Origin: Trichomonas tenax
Lineage: Eukaryota; Parabasalia; Trichomonadida; Trichomonadidae
DNA: 64,000 bases
NCBI GenBank assembly: GCA_023091735.1
Contig: JALKBU010000112.1
Location: forward strand, 16,933 to 80,932
Direction: 5' to 3'
The notes beneath the pieces were generated by a model. The model saw only the letters and a program-made list of their open reading frames with translations. It was not told the DNA's origin and ran no database searches. Positions 29,107-41,104 of the stretch are shown piece after piece; the first letter of the stretch is position 1; every line of letters starts with the position of its first letter. Made by a program: the position numbers and the translations under genes.

Positions 29107-29700
29107 GTGAATCGAAAATTGAGTCCTTCTGATTACAAAGAATTTTCCATAAGAAGAATGAGAATGCTTTTCATGAAAGAGCAAAAGAGAAAATTATTGG
29201 ATGTTCCACCAATTATAACATTGAAGAAACTCAAATATACTCCAGTAGATAATGATGAGTTCCATATAGTTATCGAGATTTTTAGAAGAATAGAGAAAAG
29301 GAAAGATTAGATTGCAATGGAATACAGTATTAAAAATGACCTTTACAAAATTAATTTCCCAAACAATTTTCAAACAAGCAGCATCGAATGGCAATTTCAA
29401 ATTGGTGAAGATTGATTGAACAAGGCGCTGACTGCACTGAACATGGTGTTATGACGCAATTATTAAATTCTTTTTCCTACATTGGAAATTTCAAAGCTGT
29501 GAAATATGTTGCATGACTTCCAAATATAAATGTGAACAATCCAAGTGATTTTAGGACAACACCATTACATAATGATGCATAAGGTGGTGATTACGATGTT
29601 ACTGCGTTCTTGCTTACAATTCCTGGACTAGAAATCAATCCTAAAAAAGGGGAAAAAAACCCTCTTTCTTATAGGTGCCCAACAGACAATAAGAGGTCCT
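29107..29700 (+). pseudogene. Ankyrin-repeat gene remnant
   Basis: No long open frame survives. Across frames one can read 67 codons from 29107, then an ankyrin-like unit: GADCTEHGVMTQLLNSF, NFKAVKYVA and, after more stops, NVNNPSDFRTTPLHNDA, GGDYDVTAFLLTIPGLEIN. The TPLH and the leucine-rich LL...P..EIN pattern are diagnostic of ankyrin repeats. At least four in-frame stops and two frameshifts separate the pieces. It lies between the NEK gene and the NEK-derived duplicate, downstream of the tandem repeat. Confidence 0.55.
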
Positions 29701-30427
29701 CTCAATTCGGCTTAAGGTTATTTTCCGTTTTGCGTTTTTTTGGCCCAATTATTGACGTTTTTATCTTTTCTGATGATGATTGTAAATAGCTATATTGTGA
29801 GCATTATACCTGTATTTTTTCTTTGAAAAAGCTTTCGAATTGAGCGATTTTGCTTTTTTTGCAAAAAAATCGATTTTTTTTAGTTTTCCGTTAAACATAA
29901 TATTAACAAAAATAATATTAATCAAACATGTGTTGCAATGTCACACAAATACTAATGAAGCTAATTTATGCACTTTTAAAAAAATCGAATTTTATTATTG
30001 AATTCTGATTCATTTAGGCTTTGCGAGATAAATATATATCATGAAAAAATTCATGGAAATATGGCAAACATATAACTTTATTAAATAATTGGCTATTTTC
30101 TTTTTCGAAACATACAAATACTGATCAATCATGAAAAATATAGACAGATATACAATTAAGGCAAGCCATACAATACATGCAGTGCGCATTTTGGTAAAAA
30201 TAATTGTTTTATTTTTGTTCAAAATTAATTTCTTTTGCATTCCATGTATTACTATTCAAAAAAATGTCAAAAATCTACTTCTCAAACACTACGCATATGA
30301 ATAATGCTTTTGCATTTTTGATGTCACTTAATCAAAGAATTATATTCTTTGTGAGATGTCATTAAGTTTACAACTTGGAATTTACTGTTTACAATATGAA
30401 TTTCTAATTTTTTTCTATAAGATGTTT
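29701..30427. other. Noncoding stretch
   Basis: AT-rich; no feature recognised. Confidence 0.4.
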
Positions 30428-30606
30428 GTAACTTCCAGCTGCAACGAAATCGCGAAGTAGAGCAATCATACATCGAAGCACTCAATGCAGACAAGCAATC
30501 AGATTCTGACTTCAACGATGCAAGTCCAGCAAGATTTTATGACGGCGACAGAGAAGTCGATCTTCCTGTTGCTAATGATGCTGAGTCTGCTCTTCGGAGA
30601 GTTGAT
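30428..30606 (+). pseudogene. Exact 179-bp copy of NEK kinase tail
   Basis: Identical to 28461-28639, with no surviving start. The flanking bases diverge at once on the right; on the left a few more bases match with two substitutions. It is not joined to any coding frame. This points to a very recent duplication. Confidence 0.9.
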
Positions 30607-30880
30607 AGTTACGATCATTATTAACTGTGATAACCGCATATGGAGATATTAATGATTATCATGAAATCAACAAGAATGTAAATGTCATTCTTGACTTGAA
30701 ATAATGCATTTATTTCATAATCTGAACCTAGATGCACCGATTTTTTATGCTTTTCATCAGTGAACCATTTGACACAATTCAATCAACAACTGTGAAAAGT
30801 TGAGTTTTTCTCAAATCAAAAATAACAAATTTTGGTGCTGCATAATATAAAATGTATATTTACACAAGAATTAAACAAAA

Positions 30881-32386
30881 TTAAAAGTGATCTGGTTTCG
30901 GAGGCGCTTTATCTGTTGATTTCATTGAATTTGCTTCCTCAACAATGTTTTTCATCTTTTCTTCATAAGCTGCGAAATTCTTTTGAACAGCAGCCATTCT
31001 TTCTTCATTGTTGAGTTTAATGAAATCAATGAAAACAATATCATCATATTTCATCCTGTCGAAGCACGGCACAAACATATCGACTGTCTTTCTCTTAGGA
31101 AAAACTCTTCTGAATCCTGACTCCAAAGCTTTTTCTTCATAGAAATCTCTGATATTCATTATATCATGGAAAACTGGATCATCCCATGACTTAACAGAAT
31201 GTCCTTCAACCATTCTGACTCTCTCTTTCGTCAATGAATGAGTGCATTCATATTCAATACATGTGATTCCTGGGCATGGATTCTTGAGGTTTGGATCGCA
31301 GTCAATGATTCTAGCCATTCTAAGAACATCATGCATCAGCCTGTCTTTGATTGTGTAATCGAGAACAGAATCCATTCCACTCATACCTGGAGAAATATTG
31401 ATCTCTAGAACATGAGCTTTCATGTTTTCATCGAGAATAACGTCAATGCCATACAACTCGAATGTGTTCTGACGATGTTTAACGTAGTTGTTCTGGTGAT
31501 TACGAATAGAGCAGAAACCAGCAATGATTGTTGTGATTGTGACTCTTTCGAGGTCATCGAAAATCTCTTTAACATCGTATCCGTTTTTCGTCAAGTAATC
31601 AATGAAGAAAGGAATGGACCACTTAGAGTCTTCAACCTTTTCATCAGTGTTCTCTGCTCTAACAAATCCTTCATCATCTTTGTTCAATGAAAAGTTTGTC
31701 AAATGAACATGTGCATCATCAGGAGGAGCATTGGGATCGTATTTATGTGTAGCAAAGCGAACTAAGCCACTATCATGCATATAAATACGTAATGGAGATG
31801 AAGAAGTGACTAAAACATAAAACCTTAAGTCGAACTTTCTTCCTGTGATGATGAAAGGCTTTTCGAGATATTTTTGGATAACATTCTCTTCATCAAGCGG
31901 TGGCTTTGAGTCTTTGGACGATACTAAGTATATTCCACGTCCGCGGGATGAATAAACAGGCTTAACAATCCATAATGGATACTTTTCCCAAACTTTTTCT
32001 AAATCAGTTGCTTGTGATGGAATTAAGTATGATTCTGGGTAGAAAGATGCAAAATCACCAACTCTGTCTTTCAGCTCACTCATCCGCGATGTGAGTCTGT
32101 CTTTGCGACCCATTAATGTCGCTCCACAGTAGTGATTAATTTTTTGCCATGCAGCGAAACTAGAATACTGTATAACTGGATACTGCCTGCCCCATGCAAC
32201 GTTAAAATGTATCTTATCTTCTGTAGGATCGAAACCACAGTGAATAAATGCATTTTTCGAAAGTTCTGTAATGACTTTGTTAACGTGAAAACTTAATCTC
32301 TTCTCTCTATCGACAGCTGGTTCGTACTCTTTTGGTATTTTGACGAAATTATAAGGCAAAGGGGCCTTTTCAAACAATTCCAGCAT
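30881..32386 (-). CDS. Tubulin-tyrosine-ligase-like (TTLL) enzyme
   Basis: 501 residues from the ATG at 32386. The TTL domain spans about residues 85-370: LTSRMSELKDRVGDF, YPESYLIP, WIVKPVYSSRGRGIYLV (ATP-grasp binding), VIQKYLEKPFIITGRKFDLRFYVLVTS, HLTNFSLNK, and FELYGIDVILDENMKAHVLEINISPGM with the metal-binding E-x-N. TTLL enzymes ligate glutamate, glycine or tyrosine to tubulin tails on flagellar and cytoskeletal microtubules. Length and motif spacing suit the glutamylase-type (TTLL4/5-like) group, but the exact activity cannot be read off. A TCATTT initiator-like motif lies about 18 bases upstream. A second, divergent paralogue is at 43589-45007. Confidence 0.92.
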   Translation of the reverse strand: MLELFEKAPLPYNFVKIPKEYEPAVDREKRLSFHVNKVITELSKNAFIHCGFDPTEDKIHFNVAWGRQYPVIQYSSFAAWQKINHYCGATLMGRKDRLTSRMSELKDRVGDFASFYPESYLIPSQATDLEKVWEKYPLWIVKPVYSSRGRGIYLVSSKDSKPPLDEENVIQKYLEKPFIITGRKFDLRFYVLVTSSSPLRIYMHDSGLVRFATHKYDPNAPPDDAHVHLTNFSLNKDDEGFVRAENTDEKVEDSKWSIPFFIDYLTKNGYDVKEIFDDLERVTITTIIAGFCSIRNHQNNYVKHRQNTFELYGIDVILDENMKAHVLEINISPGMSGMDSVLDYTIKDRLMHDVLRMARIIDCDPNLKNPCPGITCIEYECTHSLTKERVRMVEGHSVKSWDDPVFHDIMNIRDFYEEKALESGFRRVFPKRKTVDMFVPCFDRMKYDDIVFIDFIKLNNEERMAAVQKNFAAYEEKMKNIVEEANSMKSTDKAPPKPDHF

Positions 32387-32403
32387 TTTTTTAAACGTGT
32401 ATT

Positions 32404-32409
32404 AAATGA
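32404..32409 (-). promoter_or_regulatory. Initiator-like TCATTT for TTLL gene
   Basis: On the minus strand this reads TCATTT, 17-22 bases before the ATG at 32386. Confidence 0.45.
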
Positions 32410-32632
32410 CATGTAAATTGTCAAAATTAAAATTAATTTGACATCACAACATATTGGAACACAGTCAATATCTAAAAAAATAAATATTAGAAATATATAA
32501 ACTATTACAGATTAAATATTTTTATAGGATTTGTTTTGTTTTTATTATATATTAAACAAAGAAAAGTTATGTTTTTTAATTGGTAGATACATATGATTTT
32601 CGTTTTTTGACGTGTAAAGGTCAAAAATTTAA

Positions 32633-32917
32633 ATGGTAGATACAAATCCATTAATAGGAAAAGAAAAACTTGTCAGACAGATATTGAATTCGACAGAAGA
32701 AGAAATTCCGACAAAAGTCAGTGATATCGCTGTTATGTTTATAGGAATCGGTTGGTTGTTCTTTTGTATGATTATTTTCTACTTAGGAATGCTTTTAGTT
32801 AACAAGAAATGCAGGAAATCGGTTGCTAGAGAGGATGAACGAGAAATTTTCATCGAACAGCTTCAAATTGAAGCTGATAACGATGTTGATCCTGCCGAAT
32901 TCGCTACACGTGAATAA
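32633..32917 (+). CDS. Small single-pass membrane protein
   Basis: 94 residues. One strong transmembrane helix lies at about residues 31-55 (AVMFIGIGWLFFCMIIFYLGMLLV), followed by a basic NKKCRKS stretch, which predicts that the C-terminus is cytosolic. The C-terminal 35 residues are acidic. There is no signal peptide before the helix. It is divergent from the TTLL gene, with about 245 bp between them. The family is not recognised; the short, single-helix, charged-tail design is common to many small trafficking or surface-associated proteins. The uninterrupted frame and composition support a real gene. Confidence 0.65.
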   Translation: MVDTNPLIGKEKLVRQILNSTEEEIPTKVSDIAVMFIGIGWLFFCMIIFYLGMLLVNKKCRKSVAREDEREIFIEQLQIEADNDVDPAEFATRE

Positions 32918-33607
32918 TCGCTTCTACATACCATATTGTTTTGTGTTCTGTTGTAAATTTACGCTTATTTTCAAAATCAAAATACGAACAGATTATTAAT
33001 CGACTATAACCTTGCGAAATCATTACGAAATACATCACCATTGATATGAAAGCTCTTTTTCCTTTACTTTTAACAATATTTTACATATTACAAAATATTG
33101 AAAATAATTTTCATGATATTATAGAGCTAGATACGAAATAATGCTTGAAAGCTCTATTTATCCTTAACTTTCGTGTAAACCATCTGATAAATTATTGGTT
33201 TCACATATAAATTAAACAATTAATCAAGAAAATCATTACAGATATAGGAATTTCCCATTTATCAATGCCTTTTTATATTATATTCTGTAGCATATAGCTG
33301 TTCATTATATTTCAAAGTTTTAGGATTAATACACGCTGAGGAAAACATGTTTTATTTATTGATCATTGATAAAAGCTAATAAGCTATGCAAAATCATGTT
33401 TATTCACAGGTATTAATGATGTAGATATATTGAAACGTGTGATCTCCTTAATAACACATCGATTCACAAAGATCAAATCAGATTCAAATTTTATTGACGC
33501 GTCATTAACTGAAATAATCCAAATATAGGTCGTTATCAAATATCTGAAAAGATATGTGTAAAACGATGAAAACAATAGATGAAAGTTAATTGTGGGTGTT
33601 TAGGATG
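32918..33607. other. Noncoding stretch
   Basis: AT-rich; no gene seen. It ends with the initiator-like motif of the ankyrin gene. Confidence 0.35.
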
Positions 33608-33615
33608 TCACTTTT
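33608..33615 (+). promoter_or_regulatory. Initiator-like TCACTTTT
   Basis: It lies 7 bases before the ATG at 33623 and immediately follows an in-frame upstream ATG (33605), which is therefore unlikely to be used. Confidence 0.5.
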
Positions 33616-33622
33616 CATAATT

Positions 33623-35305
33623 ATGAATGAAGTAATTACGCCAGATGGTCTTCCTGACTCATGCAATAAGCTCACTAAATACTGTGATCTTTTCTGGTCT
33701 ATTGGAACAACACCTGATGATGTTATTATGCAAGGAATCAAAGAATCCGTTGAATTAAAATTATTATCAATTGAATATATTTTGCAAATATATGAAACAA
33801 TATCGGAATGTCGTCCAAAACTGCTTAAAGAGATTGCCGATTTATGTTTGGAGATAATTAAAAGCTATAAAATTGTCAATGTTAATTCAGCATTTACTAA
33901 GTTTAATTTATTAAGATATGTTCTTATTAAACGCAGTTATCTCACTGGATTTGTCCCTCCCGTATACAATTCATTGACAGAGAATGAAATTTTTGAAATA
34001 TTTCCAAAATTATCATTCGAACATATTCTTTTTTGGGATGATCTTGATACATTGCATCAATTATGCGCTTCTCCAGAGTTTGATTTCGATTTTCGCATAA
34101 ATAACACATCGATGATCGATATTGCTTCAAAACATGGATCAATCAAATGTTTTAAGTAATTGTTGATGAACAACGCAAGACTTTCTTTATTAACCCTCGA
34201 AAATTCATTCATTGGGAACAACTATGAGATTCTGCATATATGTGAAAGAAGGAATCAGATCACCTCTCTATGTATGATTAATGCAATTCAATTTTATCAC
34301 AATGAGACTGTTTCTTATTTGCAAACCAAATACAAACTTGATTACCCTTGGAGGACAACATTAATGAACTACAATCTCCCTGCTTTCTTCAACAAACTTT
34401 ATAATATTCGTGAAGTTAACTCTCTTGATAATCAAGGAAATAGTCCACTTCATATTGCAGCTAAATCAGGATTGATTCCAATTTTGGAGTTTTTGTTGTC
34501 AATCGGAGCAAGAATAGACTTCAAAGATGGACAAGAAAACACTGCTTTAATGTGCGCTTCGTCATACAATAAGTGTGAAGTTATCGCGAAACTTATATCA
34601 ATGGGAGCATCGATAGAAGAGAAAGGAGCCAATGGAATGACTGCTTTGATCCACGCCGCTGCAGCATATAGAGCAGAGGCAGTTAGAATGCTATTAAAGA
34701 ATGGAGCAAACATTGAAGCCAAAGATGAATACTCAAGAACTCCTTTGATATACTCAGCAATGAACGGATGTATTCCTGTTTGTTCCACTCTTTTAGAGCA
34801 TGGAGCAAGCACTGAATCCACTGATCATCAGAACTGGACGGCATTAATGATTGCTTCTCACTACAACAGAGTTGAAGTTGTTAAGCTGTTAATCGAAAAT
34901 AATGCCAACAAAGAAGCTGCAGATTTCCAGAATTTAACATCTCTTGTAATTGCTTGCGAAAATAATAATATTGATGTTGTTAAGTTACTTGTTGATCACA
35001 ATGCTAATATTGAAGCATGTGGTATCAACCAAATGACTGCTTTACTCATCGCAAGCTCGAAGAATTATATCAACATAATGAAAATTTTGTTAGCAAAGAA
35101 TGTCAACATTGAATTTTCTGATAGAAATAACAGAACATCGCTGCTATATGCAGTGATGAATAACCATGTTGACGCTGTTAGGTTATTGCTTGAAAATAAT
35201 GCAAATGTTAATGTTGTTGATAATGATGGCAACAGCGCATTTTATTATGCAACACAGAACAACAATGATGAAATTCTTGCATTACCCTACTTTTCCAAAT
35301 TTTAG
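33623..35305 (+). pseudogene. Ankyrin-repeat protein gene with single nonsense codon
   Basis: The ATG at 33623 is supported by the initiator-like motif upstream. The frame encodes an N-terminal helical DUF3447-like region (SVELKLLSIEYILQIYE) and reaches TAA at 34157-34159 after ...SIKCFK. The same frame continues at once with LLMNNARLSLL, where the family pattern is C-F-K-Y-L-L, and then nine or so canonical ankyrin repeats to 35305 (NSPLHIAAKSGLIPILEFLL; TALIHAAAAYRAEAVRMLL; TALMIASHYNRVEVVKLL). One base change in a Tyr codon would explain the break; otherwise all 560 or so codons are open. The two halves could in principle be translated separately, the second from the ATG at 34166. The protein family's partners are unknown. 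Confidence 0.82.
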
Positions 35306-36024
35306 ATCATAAAAAAATGAAGAGTGTCGAAATCCAATAATGAGAGATGATTCAGAGCTCCAAATTTTGCAACCATATAGGCACGGGGCTGTAGATTGAA
35401 TCTATGTGGTTTATATGGAAATATCACACCATGGCTGAGATCGCATCAGATTCGATTTTCAAAGTTGGTACAAAAGTAGGGTATAGCATCATCATGATAT
35501 GGGTATTGTATCTTCATACTTATATTAATCCAAATCATTGCCAATAATGCTATATGAACATATAAAACGGATTCTAAGCGTGTTATTCGTTATTGTGATG
35601 TTGCCAAATATTTCTTATCATCTATAATAGTGTTTTAACTTGTTAAACATACATCTTATCGATAACTTAAAAAAAATATCTATACTATTTTAGAATAAAA
35701 TTAATTCCAAATGTCAAGAATATATAGATTATAACATTTTATACGATTTAATAATGCAATTATCGATTTTATTGTAGTGATTTTCAAAATCTCAATGAAT
35801 TGATGAACAAGAATTAGGATATTTATGCCTGAATATGTGTATATGAGGATTCAATGACCAAAACATCTTCCATCATCATTTCTATGACTAAATCGCTTAA
35901 TTATTCCTCATTTGTGCCAAAATCAAAACAGGAATCCAGATTAAGAACAATATCGAATATATAATGATAGCAACGAGTTTTCTTCAAAAACAAGAGTGAT
36001 TGAAAAGCAGATTTTTAGCTTTAA
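35306..36024. other. Noncoding stretch
   Basis: AT-rich sequence after the ankyrin gene. No gene or repeat is recognised. Confidence 0.4.
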
Positions 36025-36064
36025 CTCATCAGCCAAAGACCATTACTAATTTTTGGCTGATGAG
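36025..36064. repeat. Perfect 13-bp hairpin
   Basis: CTCATCAGCCAAA (36025-36037) and TTTGGCTGATGAG (36052-36064) are perfect complements around a 14-base loop. Confidence 0.65.
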
Positions 36065-38902
36065 AAAATGTTCTCGAGATATGATTTCAATTTTGTTCTT
36101 TGAATATATATTAAAGAATGTACACTGTATCACTTAAATATATCCAATTGCATATAAGTCTTTTGTGATGTTCATAAATATGTTGTATTATAATATTTAT
36201 AAATACAACATAAAACTCAAATCCTTCAAAATAGAATCAATTTGCACCTTTTAATAAACGTATATAATGTCATAATCGCTTGTAACCTTATCTTAGGTCA
36301 ATAAAATAAATTTGTGCATTCAAATCAAGAAATGTTTTTTAAAGTTTCAAAACTTTAATGCAAACATATCGAAATAGTTGTTGAATAGTAAATTATGCGG
36401 CATTTATTGGGATATCTCGTACTAGAAATGTCATGATTTTAGGGTTAAGATGGAAATAAAGTGCGCATATTTAGTTGCTTTAGCTGTTTCGTGGCAATTT
36501 TAACGTTATTAGTTACTAATATGTATATACATATGTAGTGAATGTGAATTATAAATTACCGAATCTTTTGAACTTTATTTTTGATTTGTATTTATCTAGA
36601 TACGAAACAACAGTGTCGGAAAGTCACCATAGACTTATATATTCCCTAGGGGGAATGGGTCACAGTTGAAAAGGTTTGGAGAGGAATTAAACGGAATGGC
36701 GGAGTTTTTTCCTTTTTTTTAAAAAAAAACGTTACATTTTTAAAATGGGTGTTGACAAGCCAGCAAAGACTAATTACTTCAGGTTTACAATGCAATGTTG
36801 ACATAAGCCACAATGTGACAGTACACATCATTCGTGAATGCTCTTTTTTAAAACACCAATTTTTAACATCTTCGAAAACTATACAAGCTCTTAACATTAA
36901 GAATGAGAATTTAAATTCACTCTCTCAAAGAAATAAGTCAATAACTCATTTTCATATTTCTCGACAAAATTAGTTTATGTTATTATGGTTATTTAAGATA
37001 ATAGAGTTAACTACAGTATGCGAAAAGTCTATCGAGCCATGCAAATGCATATTTTCTTTCAATTTAGAATTTTCAAAAATTGTTATTTCTTTATTATAGC
37101 CTTGATATGCAGAGGTGGGTTTAAGCAAATCGAAGCATGTACAGAGCAACAATTATTTTAACTAAATTGATATTATTTTTTTTCTCAATATCTGATTGTA
37201 TATATTTTTCAGTGTATTGATTAAAAATGCATAACACTTGACTACTGCAGCATTTTCTTCATGTTCAATTGATGAAAAACTATATGCTTTTTCATATGAT
37301 AATAAATTCCGATTTATACACACAGCATTGCCGTATTTATCATTACTTTTAGTTTTCTGATCATTTTGAATATTTTATATATGTTGAATTCATAGTTTTA
37401 GAATGAAATTTCCGATTTCATATGTGTTTTTACGCTAACAGCAATAATAAACATAATGTTTCAAATATGTTGGGGCTATATCATATATTTTTCCATTTAT
37501 AACACAATTATAGCATAATATTATGAATGTTTAACAATTATAGTTATTTCATTTCATTCATAGTTAAAACGATTAAGTGGCCCCTAAACTACAAAATATA
37601 AGTATTTGGTTGAAATATTCAATAGGCAAGGTAATCAGATTAAGTCGAATCCTTACTTTTCAGTTTTGATACTGTGAATCAGTGCCCATATATATGGGTA
37701 TATATGATGCAAATTATCAGGCTCCAGATGTTCATATTCATCGAGTTTTTTATGAAGCGCAAATTTCATGAAAATGTGATGATGAAACATCTTTGTTCGA
37801 GGCTTGTGCCATACCATATTGTCACACTCCTGATGCTATTTATAATGTTGTGTTTATTTTTGAATTTGCTGCGATATTGAGGATTTTTTCTAAAAAATGT
37901 TTTTTTTTTTTTTAAAAAAAAGTCTAAAAGTAGGAAAAGTAGGGTATTGAATGCCAATAAACATTGAGAATAAACTATATATGTGTTTAAATTATTTCTA
38001 TCTTTCTAAAAATTTCTGTTTTGTCAATGATATTTTTCAATATTGTTTTAGAAGTGTATCAACTCTGGGTGTCAGAACCAGATCAAACATGCATGGGCAG
38101 ATATAACTCTTATGTGATGCCATACATAACTGTAGTGTTAAACATATATAATATCGTTTCATATTTTTCATTAACAATTTGATATCAGCTTATTATTAAG
38201 TAAATAGCAATATTTATTATAAATATATCACATGCTGACAACATAGTAACATATTACAAATAATACAAGCTCCTAATTGAATAATTGTTCAGTATCTTAA
38301 TTTATAAATACACGAAATCATTGCGGAGACGACAATACACATAGATGCATGCACATATTACATGTTTTTAATGTGATGCACCAACTTATACTCATAGCCT
38401 CCCAATGAATATGCTGAAATTATTGATTAAAAGAAATAAAGTGTTCAAAAATAAAAACGATGAAAAATAATTAGCATCATATATACTATTTTATTAATGT
38501 AAACAGTGTCAAATAAATTGTGAAAAAACGTGACTTTTAACCTTATCCACTTTTTAAAATATGGTTTATTATAACATTTACATAATGACAATGCTAATTT
38601 TGCCAATTTTGGCCGCTAAAAACCATATTTGAGAGTTAAAACACTTCTATTTTTTGTAAAAATCAAAATTCTTGACAAAAGTGATATATTTTGAAAAGTT
38701 TACAAAATAATTTTCTAAAATGGTTCACTTTTGTATCAAGAATGGAAATATTAGTAGAACAATTGAAGACTGTGGATTTCTTTTAATTATAATTATATGG
38801 GAAGCTTTTGGATAGATCAAGTTCGAAATTAATGAATTAGAATTAAATTCATGCATAATACAAAAACATTTATTAAGTTACAAAATAAAGATATATATAG
38901 TT
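36065..38902. other. Long noncoding stretch
   Basis: 2.8 kb without a convincing gene. At 36609 the sequence ACAGTGTCGG recurs, the same start as the element at 21599, here without a visible partner end. T-run/A-run junctions occur at about 36711-36730 and 37892-37921. An 11-bp inverted repeat pairs 38557-38567 with 38620-38630. Confidence 0.4.
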
Positions 38903-40141
38903 CTATTGTGTTGGAGATGTTACGAAAGCAAATCCTTCATATCCTGGTTCTTCAACGAATGATATACCTTCAGGATCAATTCGATCAGGTTCTGGAGGAT
39001 CTGGAATATGTTCTGGTGGAACGAAATCATCACGGATATGGAAATACATATAATCCATGAAAGCAACTAAAAGAATAATTGTTTCTTCGCATGCAAATAA
39101 AAGCGAATTCTTCAGTCTGGCGAGAGCAGAATAAGCAGTACAGAATACAAAGCATAAGACAAACTCAGAATAGACAACATTGAAGTTGAGAGTGAATCTA
39201 GTTTTGAGCGTAATTTGGTGATCATTGTGATATTCATCATTGATTCTTTGAGTGAAAAACGCTCCATTTCCAACTGCAATGGCGTATCCTGCAATTGTCA
39301 TTGTGCAGATAAAAGTGTATATGATTGTCAGCAATATTGCATCTGTGCATTCAGCGAGTTTTCTTGAGAAGAAGAACCAAAATATGTTATGGTAACTAAA
39401 GAAGAACTCTGAAATTTTCATTGTTGGACGAAGTGTGCTCAATCCGTTTGAAGCGAATAAGTTAACAAGAAAAACAAGTGAATTTGTCATTATATCTAAT
39501 AACTCTACGCCTAAGCTCAGCAAAAACGAAACTTGATCGGTATCTAATTCAGATTTTTCAGCCCACAAATAAGCCTCTGTGCCAATTGAAATTGCCTTCA
39601 GTGTCGTTGATACTGCAAAGAAATTCACTAATTTAATATTAAACCTTTGATTTTGGAAAATATTGAAAATCCATAGAAGCGTAATAATCGTATAAACGAT
39701 AGACAAAAACATGGCAATGTAAGGAATTAGTTGGTCTCTATGGTCCAGGAATGTATTATTGTTCTTATATTCAACATCTAATTTAATTTCTCTGAGTAAG
39801 CAATTGTAAAAAACAGGGAAATATACGTCTTTGCTCACGAAAACGTGGTTCCAATTGTCCATTCTTGGTTCTTTTGTTAAATGGAAAATATATTCTTGTC
39901 TCTTTGTGATATTTAAGCAGAAGTTCGTAGGATCTTTGAAATATGTTCTGTTTCTGTAGTATTGTTGCTCTGTTAGAAGAAAAAGGAGAGATCCATTGAC
40001 ATTGTTTCCAACAAATCGCGCTTTAAATGTTCCTCCTTTGTCGAATCCGAACTCCGGCAGATAAACAACTTGAGTCTTCCTTTCTATGACTGCGCTGAAT
40101 TTAAGAGAAAAGGAAAGACTGAAGAAAAAAACGAGGAACAT
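38903..40141 (-). CDS. Seven-helix membrane protein (GOST/lung-7TM-like)
   Basis: About 412 residues from the ATG at 40141; the longer frame needs TTG. There is a signal peptide (MFLVFFFSLSFSLKFSA), then a lumenal domain of about 140 residues with several N-x-S/T sites, and seven hydrophobic helices between about residues 145 and 375, starting LIPYIAMFLSIVYTIITLLWIF. A Pro/Asp-rich cytosolic tail of about 40 residues follows. Signal peptide, lumenal domain, seven helices and a short tail is the layout of GOST-family proteins (GPR107/TMEM87 type), which act in Golgi-endosome trafficking. I assign it by architecture. A different 7TM receptor-like family is possible. Confidence 0.6.
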   Translation of the reverse strand: MFLVFFFSLSFSLKFSAVIERKTQVVYLPEFGFDKGGTFKARFVGNNVNGSLLFLLTEQQYYRNRTYFKDPTNFCLNITKRQEYIFHLTKEPRMDNWNHVFVSKDVYFPVFYNCLLREIKLDVEYKNNNTFLDHRDQLIPYIAMFLSIVYTIITLLWIFNIFQNQRFNIKLVNFFAVSTTLKAISIGTEAYLWAEKSELDTDQVSFLLSLGVELLDIMTNSLVFLVNLFASNGLSTLRPTMKISEFFFSYHNIFWFFFSRKLAECTDAILLTIIYTFICTMTIAGYAIAVGNGAFFTQRINDEYHNDHQITLKTRFTLNFNVVYSEFVLCFVFCTAYSALARLKNSLLFACEETIILLVAFMDYMYFHIRDDFVPPEHIPDPPEPDRIDPEGISFVEEPGYEGFAFVTSPTQ

Positions 40142-41104
40142 TTTGTCACTTTTCAAAAATTTTGAAAGTTACACATTATCGCAAAATAATGGGTCTACCC
40201 TCAATTATTTTAAAAATCAATTCTAGACATCGCTGTTAATTCTATAGCATCAAATACATATGGCGTATCAACATATTTCAATCTCTAAGTGTTCAGCAAT
40301 ATCTTATATGGGAGCAAAATTATCATCTTTTTGTAAAATACACCATCATTAAAAACTGGTTTTTGATAGTCGAATATTGTAAATATTCTGCTAATAATAA
40401 AGTGCAATCTATAGTTCTAGGTCTATATTATAATCTATTAGTTAGAACATTCATTGTCTATCAGAAAATCATCAAAATCAATCATGAATAAATTTTTCCA
40501 AAATATTGCTTTTCGCAAAAGTGACGAAATATTAACCTTAAAAATCACATTGATATTCTCATGTCTGTTTATTCTTAAACACATAGTTCGGAAAATATAT
40601 TCTCCTATGCAATTGGAAACAAACCATATGCATTACAGTTTATAAATATGTTTACTTTAAAGTTTGAACAAAATATTGTTTTTTACTTCATTTACTCCCT
40701 ATGAATTTCTAATTAAATATACATTGCTTTACAGATTATTTTCGATACTTTGAGTGCAAGAAAGATTGATGATGCAAGAACTTTGCTCTTGTTTAGTTAG
40801 TCAATAATAATATTCATAACTTTAGTTCTCCCTAAAGTTCTCCGAAGATAATTTGGCTCGCGTCAAATCTCTGACATTCAGGGAGATTATTGAAATCACA
40901 TTCCCAAATGTCGCGCAAAAAAATAAACAAAAACAACAAATATAATTAACAAATCAATAATAGTTTGGATGCAAAAATGATAACTTAGTTGACTGGTCAT
41001 CGGAAGTTCGTACTAAGTAAAAACATCTGACTCATAAAGGGATCGATTTTGGAACTTCAGAAATAAATCTTAAACTGTCTTGATAAATTTTGGCGTAATT
41101 CTTA
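40142..41104. other. Noncoding stretch
   Basis: AT-rich; no gene recognised. Confidence 0.35.
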
